From Caldimonas mangrovi (GTDB taxonomy: Bacteria; Pseudomonadota; Gammaproteobacteria; Burkholderiales; Burkholderiaceae_C), in assembly GCF_023721835.1 (NCBI RefSeq), contig NZ_JAMKFE010000003.1, positions 248,001 through 312,000 on the forward strand: a DNA stretch of 64,000 nt, in the 5' to 3' direction. The translations under genes were made by a program, and so were the position numbers. Below, one piece after another: positions 58,725 to 64,000 of the stretch; within the stretch, counting starts at the first letter, position 1; each line of letters begins with the position of its first letter. The notes beneath the pieces are model-generated. The model worked only from the letters and a program-made list of their open reading frames with translations. It made no database searches and was not told where the DNA came from.

Positions 58725-59765
58725 TCAGAAGGTGTAGCCGGCCTTGCGCTCTTCTCCGGCCAGGCGTTCGAGCAGCCGGGCCAGCGGGGTCAACGAGCTG
58801 TAGCGCGTGGTGACCCGGTGCGCGTAGCGCCACACCAGCGGCAGGTCCTTCAGGTAGCCGTCCTTGCCGTCCCGATGGGACAGGCGGCAGAAGATGCCGA
58901 GCACCTTCAGGTGCCGCTGCAGGCCCATCCACTCGAAGTCGCGCCAGAATTCGCCGAAGTCGGCCGCCACCGGCAACTGCGCCTTGCGCGCCTTCTCCCA
59001 GTAGCGCACGGCCCAGTCGATCTGCTGCTCCTCGTCCCACTCGATGTAGGCGTCGCGCAGCAGCGAGACCAGATCGTAGGTGACCGGGCCCCAGACGGCG
59101 TCCTGGAAGTCGATGATGCCGGGGTTGGCGGGCTCGCCGAGCCCGCCGCAGACCATCAGGTTGCGGGAGTGGTAGTCGCGGTGCACCAGCACGCGCGGCT
59201 GCGCCAGGGTGTTGCGCAGGATCAGCTCGAAGCTGCGCTCCAGCAGGATGCGTTCGTTGTCGTCCAGCACGACGCCGCTGTGCCGGGCGACGTACCAGTC
59301 GGGAAACAGTTGCAGTTCGCGCGTCAGCAGTTCGCGGTCATAGGGCGGCAGCGCATGCTCGGCGGCGATGCCCTGCATCTTGACCAGCGCGGCGGTCGCG
59401 TCGTCATAGAGCGCCGGTGCGCTGCCGGCATCCAGCTGTGCCAGGTAGGTCGTCGAGCCGAGGTCCGACAGCAGCATGAAGCCTTCGGCCTCGTCCCATT
59501 CGATCACCTCCGGGGCATTGAGGCCGGCGCCTCGCAGCAGACGCGCGACCTTGACGAACGGGCGGCAGTCTTCCTGCGCGGGTGGCGCATCCATCACGAT
59601 CAGGCTGCCGTGCGCCGCATCGACCCGGAAATAGCGCCGGAAGCTGGCGTCGGCGCTGGCGCTGCGCACCGAGCGGGGGTCGATGCCATGGCGGCCCAGC
59701 CCGGCCAGCCAGCGTTCGAAAGCTACGCGGCGCCGGTCGTCGGCCCAGGTGATCGCAGGCGTCAT
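58725..59765 (-). CDS. amgK: N-acetylmuramate/N-acetylglucosamine kinase AmgK
   Basis: 346 residues from the ATG at 59765; an upstream ATG at 59837 would add 24 residues. Aminoglycoside-phosphotransferase fold with ASFRRYFRVDA near the nucleotide site, the catalytic loop VLVHRDYHSRNLMV and the metal-binding IIDFQDAVWGPVTYDLVSLL. AmgK phosphorylates the anomeric position of recycled MurNAc/GlcNAc. The assignment leans on its position divergent from lptD, where amgK is found in many proteobacteria; the partner murU would lie outside or elsewhere. Confidence 0.82.
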   Translation of the reverse strand: MTPAITWADDRRRVAFERWLAGLGRHGIDPRSVRSASADASFRRYFRVDAAHGSLIVMDAPPAQEDCRPFVKVARLLRGAGLNAPEVIEWDEAEGFMLLSDLGSTTYLAQLDAGSAPALYDDATAALVKMQGIAAEHALPPYDRELLTRELQLFPDWYVARHSGVVLDDNERILLERSFELILRNTLAQPRVLVHRDYHSRNLMVCGGLGEPANPGIIDFQDAVWGPVTYDLVSLLRDAYIEWDEEQQIDWAVRYWEKARKAQLPVAADFGEFWRDFEWMGLQRHLKVLGIFCRLSHRDGKDGYLKDLPLVWRYAHRVTTRYSSLTPLARLLERLAGEERKAGYTF

Positions 59766-59922
59766 GTGGGGAGTCAGGGAAGGTTGGCAGGGGTCACATC
59801 GCGCAACAAGCGGCGCAGTGCATGGCCTCGGCGGCACAGAAGGCTCATGGAATAATCGGCGATTCTACAAACCCGCCTCGCAGGCGGCCCGTCGTTCTCC
59901 CCACTTGGTCGTTGCCCGCGTC

Positions 59923-62169
59923 TTGGTCCGCCTGCCTCCCGCCCTGCCTGTTCTGCGGCCCGTTGCCGCTGCCTGCCTTCTGGCCGCCGCATGCTGCGCC
60001 CAGGCGCAGGCGCCTGCCAATCCCGTCGACGAAGAACAGCTGCCGGTCAACATCGAGGCGCGCGAACTCAAGGGCAGCCCCGACCGCGAAACCGTCGCCG
60101 AAGGCGATGTGCAGCTGACGCGCGGAGCGACCAGCATCCGCGCCGACCGCGTCGAGTACCGGCAGGCGGACGGCTCGGCGCGGGCCACCGGCAACGTGCG
60201 CATCAGCCGCGACGGCAACGTCTTCAGCGGTCCCGAACTGCAGTTGAAGCTCGACACCTATGAAGGCTATTTCGTCGAGCCGACCTATTTTTTCTCGGTG
60301 ACCCAGGCGGGCGGCAAGGCCGACCGCATCGACTTCCTCGGCCGTCAGCGCCTGGCGGCCATCGGCGCCACCTACTCGAGCTGCACGCCCGACGACGAAG
60401 GCGACTACGCCTGGCTGCTGAGCGCGTCGCGCGTGACGCTCGACTTCGAGAACAACGAGGGCACGGCCGAAGGTGGCGTGCTGCGTTTCTACGGCGTCCC
60501 CGTCCTTGCGGCGCCTTATCTGAGCTTTCCGATTTCCGACCAGCGCAAATCGGGCTGGCTGCCGCCCAGCTTCAGCCTCGACAGCAAGAGCGGCTTCGAG
60601 CTGGCAGTACCGTACTACTGGAACCTCGCGCCCAACTACGACGTGACTCTGACGCCGTCGGTGATCACCAAACGGGGCGCGGCGCTCGGCACCGAGTTCC
60701 GCTACCTGCGGCCGAGCTTTTCCGGCGAGCTGACGACACACGTGGTGCCGGACGATCGCGTCTACGGCAGCAATCGCTGGTCGACACATCTGGATCATCG
60801 CGGGCAGTTGCCCGGCGACGGCCTGTATTCGATCGACGTGCAGCGCGTGTCCGACGACGACTACTGGAAGGATTTCGAGCGCAACATCTCGACGTTGACC
60901 GAGCGGCTGCTGCCCGGCGACGTGCGTGCCAACTGGTGGCGTGACGACTGGGAGTTGTACGCCCGCGTGCAGCGCTGGCAGGTGCTGCAGGACCCGACGG
61001 CCGAGATCGAGTCGCCGTACTCGCGCGAGCCGCAGGTCGGCGTGCGCCGGCAGCACGACTTCGGCTCCGGCCTGCGAGCGGCGTTCGTGGCCGAAGTGAA
61101 CCGTTTTGTTCAGTACGACCCGGGCGATCTCGAGCAACGGCCGGATGCAACGCGTGCGCATGTGCTCGGCAGTCTCAGCTGGTCCATTGTCGACACCCCG
61201 GGGTGGTTCCTGACACCGCGCGTCAGCATCAATGCCGCGAGCTATCGCATCGACCGTGACGACGGCCGCCGCAACGTGTCGCGCGCGATCCCGACCTTCA
61301 GCATCGACAACGGCTGGGTCTTCGAACGGCCCAGCGAGTGGTTCGGCCGGCGCTATGTGCAGACACTCGAGCCGCGGCTGCTCTACGTCAACACGCCGTA
61401 CCGCCGGCAGGACGACATCCCCACCTTCGACACCGCCGCGAAAGACCTGAACTTCACGTCGCTGTACACCGAGAACCCGTTCTCCGGTGTCGACCGCGTG
61501 GCCGACGCGCACCAGCTCACCGCCGGCGCCTACACCCGCTTCCTCGACGAGGCGACCGGTACCGAGGCACTGCGTCTGGGCCTGGCACAGCGCTACCTGT
61601 TCCGCGAGCAGACCCTCACCCCCGAGGGCACGCCGTCCAACGAACGCTTCGGCGACGTGCTGGTGGTCGGTTCGACGAACCTGATCCCGAACTGGACGCT
61701 GAGCGGCTCGGCGCAATACAACCCCGACATCGACCGCACGGTGCGCTCGACGCTGTCGGCGCGCTTTTCCCCCGGTCCGTTCCGCACCGTGGGCGGCAGC
61801 TACAGCCTGGTGCGCAACTCGAGCGAGCAGCTCGATGTCGGCTGGCAGTGGCCGGTGTACGAGGCCGACCGCTCGGCCTCCGGCGGCAGCGCCTGCGTCG
61901 GCTCGCTCTACAGCGTGGGCCGCGTCAACTACAGCATGCGCGACCGGCGCCTGACCGACACCTTGCTCGGTCTGGAGTACGACGCCGGCTGCTGGATCGG
62001 TCGCCTCGTCGTCGAGCGCCGCTCGATCAGCCGCAGCGATGCGACGACGCGCCTGATGTTCCAGCTCGAATTCGTCGGGTTGTCCCGCCTCGGCTCCAGC
62101 CCGCTGCGGGCCTTGAAGGACAATATCCCGGGCTACCAACTGCTGCGCGACGACCGCGCGCAGCCCTGA
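59923..62169 (+). CDS. lptD: LPS-assembly protein LptD
   Basis: About 748 residues. The frame has no ATG near the signal peptide, so the start is uncertain: TTG at 59923 gives a tidy signal (VRLPPALPVLRPVAAACLLA), TTG at 59905 and ATG at 59764 are alternatives. The N-terminal jelly-roll (VNIEARELKGSPDRETVAEG, ADRVEYRQADGSARATGNVR) is OstA/LptA-like and the rest is the large beta barrel (PYLSFPISDQRKSGWLPPSF). Disulfide-forming Cys pairs are visible (SSCTPDD, SACVG, AGCWIG). LptD inserts LPS in the outer membrane. surA follows after 9 nt. Confidence 0.93.
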   Translation: MVRLPPALPVLRPVAAACLLAAACCAQAQAPANPVDEEQLPVNIEARELKGSPDRETVAEGDVQLTRGATSIRADRVEYRQADGSARATGNVRISRDGNVFSGPELQLKLDTYEGYFVEPTYFFSVTQAGGKADRIDFLGRQRLAAIGATYSSCTPDDEGDYAWLLSASRVTLDFENNEGTAEGGVLRFYGVPVLAAPYLSFPISDQRKSGWLPPSFSLDSKSGFELAVPYYWNLAPNYDVTLTPSVITKRGAALGTEFRYLRPSFSGELTTHVVPDDRVYGSNRWSTHLDHRGQLPGDGLYSIDVQRVSDDDYWKDFERNISTLTERLLPGDVRANWWRDDWELYARVQRWQVLQDPTAEIESPYSREPQVGVRRQHDFGSGLRAAFVAEVNRFVQYDPGDLEQRPDATRAHVLGSLSWSIVDTPGWFLTPRVSINAASYRIDRDDGRRNVSRAIPTFSIDNGWVFERPSEWFGRRYVQTLEPRLLYVNTPYRRQDDIPTFDTAAKDLNFTSLYTENPFSGVDRVADAHQLTAGAYTRFLDEATGTEALRLGLAQRYLFREQTLTPEGTPSNERFGDVLVVGSTNLIPNWTLSGSAQYNPDIDRTVRSTLSARFSPGPFRTVGGSYSLVRNSSEQLDVGWQWPVYEADRSASGGSACVGSLYSVGRVNYSMRDRRLTDTLLGLEYDAGCWIGRLVVERRSISRSDATTRLMFQLEFVGLSRLGSSPLRALKDNIPGYQLLRDDRAQP

Positions 62170-62178
62170 GACCGACTC

Positions 62179-63516
62179 ATGACCTGTTTTCTCTTTTTCC
62201 GGCGCCGCGCCGCTTGCTGGGCGGCCGCCGTGCTGGCCGGCTGCCTGGCCCTGCCGCTCGCGGCCCAGGCACAGGCGGCCGCGCCGCCACCCACGACCGG
62301 CGACTACATCGTCGCGGTGGTCGACCAGGAGCTCGTCACCCACAGCGAGGTGCAGCAGCGCCTGGCTCGCGTCGAGCAGGACGCCACCCGCAACGGCACC
62401 CGGCTGCCCCCGCGCGAACAGTTGCGCCGCCAGATCATCGATGCGCTGATCGACGAGCGTGCGCAGCTGTCGCACGCCAAGATCGTGGGCCTGCGTGTCG
62501 ACGAGGCCGAGGTCGACCGGGCGGTCGCGAACGTCGCGGCCCAGAACCAGCTGACGTTGCCGCAACTGCGCGACCGCCTGCGCGAGCAGGGCATCGACTT
62601 CGCGCGTTTTCGCAACAACGTGCGCGACGAGCTGCTGTTGACCCGGCTGCGCGAGCGTGAAGTGCAGCGCCGCATCAAGGTCACCGATGCCGAAATCGAC
62701 GCCTACCTGCGCGAGCTGCGCGGCAACGCGGGGGCACAGACGGAGTACGACATCGCCCAGGTGCTGATCAGCGTGCCTGAAGGCGCCACGCCCCAGCAGG
62801 AAGCCGAGCGGCGTGCACGGGCCCAGGAAGTCCTCGACAAGGCCCGCGCCGGCACCCCGTTCGAGGAACTGGTGCGAGATCATTCCGAAGGTCCGAACCG
62901 CGAACAGGGTGGCCGCCTCGGCATGCGCCCGGCCGATCGCCTGCCCGACCTGTTCGTGCAGGCGGTCGCGGACCTGAAGGCGGGTGACGTGGCGCCGCAG
63001 CTGTTGCGCTCCGGCGCCGGCTTCCACGTGCTCAAGCTGGCCGACCGCAAGGACCGCCAGGGCCTGGCGATCACCCAGACGCGCGCCCGGCACATCCTGC
63101 TGCGCGTGTCGCCGCAGCTGTCGCAGCAGACCGCGCTGCGCCGGCTGGCCGACTACAAGCAGCGCATCGAGCGCGGCGAGGCCGGTTTTGCACAGCTGGC
63201 GCGCGAGGTCTCCGAAGACGGCAGCGCCCCCCAGGGCGGCGACCTCGGCTGGGCCAACCCGGGGCAGTTCGTGCCGGAGTTCGAGCAGGTGATGAACCAG
63301 CTCGCGGTCGGCAAGATCTCCGAACCCTTCGTGTCGCGTTTCGGCGTGCATCTGGTGCAGGTGACCGAGCGGCGCGACAGCCAGCTCGACGCACGCCAGC
63401 AGCGCGAGCTGGCCACCAACGCACTGCGCGAACGCAAGTTCGACCAGGCCTACGAAGAGTGGGCGCGCGAGATCCGGGCGCAGGCCTACGTCGAGATGCG
63501 CGAACCGCCCCAGTGA
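62179..63516 (+). CDS. surA: Periplasmic chaperone/peptidyl-prolyl isomerase SurA
   Basis: 445 residues. Signal peptide to about residue 32 ([15 protein letters not shown]). The N-terminal chaperone module ([15 protein letters not shown]) is followed by two parvulin domains, the first around 190-295 ([34 protein letters not shown]) and the second around 305-405 ([37 protein letters not shown]). It helps outer-membrane proteins such as LptD fold, consistent with the lptD-surA order. Its stop overlaps the ksgA GTG. Confidence 0.96.
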   Translation: MTCFLFFRRRAACWAAAVLAGCLALPLAAQAQAAAPPPTTGDYIVAVVDQELVTHSEVQQRLARVEQDATRNGTRLPPREQLRRQIIDALIDERAQLSHAKIVGLRVDEAEVDRAVANVAAQNQLTLPQLRDRLREQGIDFARFRNNVRDELLLTRLREREVQRRIKVTDAEIDAYLRELRGNAGAQTEYDIAQVLISVPEGATPQQEAERRARAQEVLDKARAGTPFEELVRDHSEGPNREQGGRLGMRPADRLPDLFVQAVADLKAGDVAPQLLRSGAGFHVLKLADRKDRQGLAITQTRARHILLRVSPQLSQQTALRRLADYKQRIERGEAGFAQLAREVSEDGSAPQGGDLGWANPGQFVPEFEQVMNQLAVGKISEPFVSRFGVHLVQVTERRDSQLDARQQRELATNALRERKFDQAYEEWAREIRAQAYVEMREPPQ

Positions 63517-64000
63517 AGCACGTCCCGCGCAAGCGCTTCGGCCAGCACTTTCTTGCCGACACGGCGGTGCTCGACGCCATCGTGCGCGCCATCGCGCCGC
63601 AGCCCGGCGAAGCACTCGTCGAGATCGGCCCCGGCCTCGGCGCGCTGACCGACCCGCTGCTCGAGCGCTGCGAGCGGCTGACGGTGATCGAACTGGACCG
63701 CGACCTGGCCGCCCGGCTGCGCAAGCGCTCCGAACTCACGGTGATCGAGTCCGACGTGCTGCAGGTGGATTTTTGTGCGATTGGCGCGCAAGCGGGCCGC
63801 AAGCTGCGCGTGGTCGGCAACCTGCCCTACAACATCTCGTCGCCGATCGCCTTCCACCTGCTGGCCTACGTCGACGCGATCGAAGACCAGCACTTCATGC
63901 TGCAGAAGGAGGTGGTGGACCGCATGGCTGCCGCCCCTGGTCACAAGGACTACGGCCGACTGAGCGTGATGCTGCAGTGGCGCTACGACATCGAATCGCT
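63513..64000 (+). CDS. ksgA: 16S rRNA dimethyladenosine transferase KsgA (partial, right edge)
   Basis: N-terminal 162 codons from a GTG at 63513 (GTGA overlap with surA); the gene continues past the window. It starts [20 protein letters not shown], has SAM motif [17 protein letters not shown] and the catalytic [15 protein letters not shown] of KsgA. It dimethylates A1518 and A1519 of 16S rRNA during small-subunit maturation. In many proteobacteria pdxA separates surA and ksgA; here they abut directly. Confidence 0.96.
   Translation, partial: MKHVPRKRFGQHFLADTAVLDAIVRAIAPQPGEALVEIGPGLGALTDPLLERCERLTVIELDRDLAARLRKRSELTVIESDVLQVDFCAIGAQAGRKLRVVGNLPYNISSPIAFHLLAYVDAIEDQHFMLQKEVVDRMAAAPGHKDYGRLSVMLQWRYDIES

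Noticed and set aside
59845-63615. A 1256-codon open frame on the minus strand
   Set aside because: It is fully antisense to lptD, surA and ksgA, which have clear family motifs. Its composition (Arg/Ala/His/Gln-rich, no motif) is typical of GC-rich shadow frames.

Overview
This window is GC-rich chromosomal DNA from a betaproteobacterium, most likely order Burkholderiales in the Rubrivivax/Leptothrix/Caldimonas neighbourhood. That placement is an inference. It rests on mreB diverging from gatCAB, a metX-metW pair, a DUF4148 protein, a Burkholderiales-type porin, and an lptD-surA-ksgA run with divergent amgK. Both ends cut genes: mreB at the left and ksgA at the right. No tRNA, rRNA, insertion sequence, prophage or CRISPR array was seen.

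Layout. 1-3.7 kb: mreB start and the gatCAB amidotransferase operon. 3.8-9.4 kb: two small envelope/membrane proteins, then a tightly overlapped leftward operon (LysR regulator, membrane protein, PaaK-like adenylate-forming enzyme, PnuC, NadR) that points to nicotinamide riboside salvage. 9.4-15.4 kb: haloacid dehalogenase, TauE/SafE exporter, malate synthase G, a class II amidotransferase and a DUF4382 lipoprotein. 15.4-18 kb and 28.5-31 kb: two paralogous systems, each a 7TM sensor kinase with a LuxR-type regulator. Between them lie a porin, a two-subunit molybdenum hydroxylase, pyrF, a FadR-type regulator, purB, an M48 peptidase/YjgN pair and a GST. 31-33.6 kb: a membrane-anchored glutamate-synthase-like flavoprotein and a YecA/SEC-C protein.

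33.6-41.1 kb holds the most distinctive locus: nine consecutive rightward genes, every junction overlapping. They encode a DarA/StlC-like flavodoxin-fold protein, a DarB/StlD-like ketosynthase III, a small unknown protein, a BtrH-like cysteine acyltransferase, an ABC ATPase and permease, an acyl carrier protein, a ketosynthase that has lost the His of its HGTGT motif, and a short ketosynthase-like protein without a catalytic Cys. It looks like a compact dialkylresorcinol/cyclohexanedione-type lipid pathway with its own exporter, fed by primary fatty-acid synthesis.

41.1-42.9 kb: metX-metW under a well-conserved SAM-II riboswitch that is followed directly by an intrinsic terminator. 43-64 kb: an outer-membrane protein, a 7TM diguanylate cyclase, a large acetoacetate-decarboxylase-like/FAD-oxidoreductase fusion, a 0.9-kb gene-free stretch with paired inverted repeats, a group of catabolic enzymes (Hyi-like isomerase, alpha/beta hydrolase, M20 peptidase, FAH hydrolase), an MFS transporter, rsmE, an alkylation-repair HEAT protein, a DUF4148 protein with a divergent LysR, and amgK divergent from lptD-surA-ksgA.
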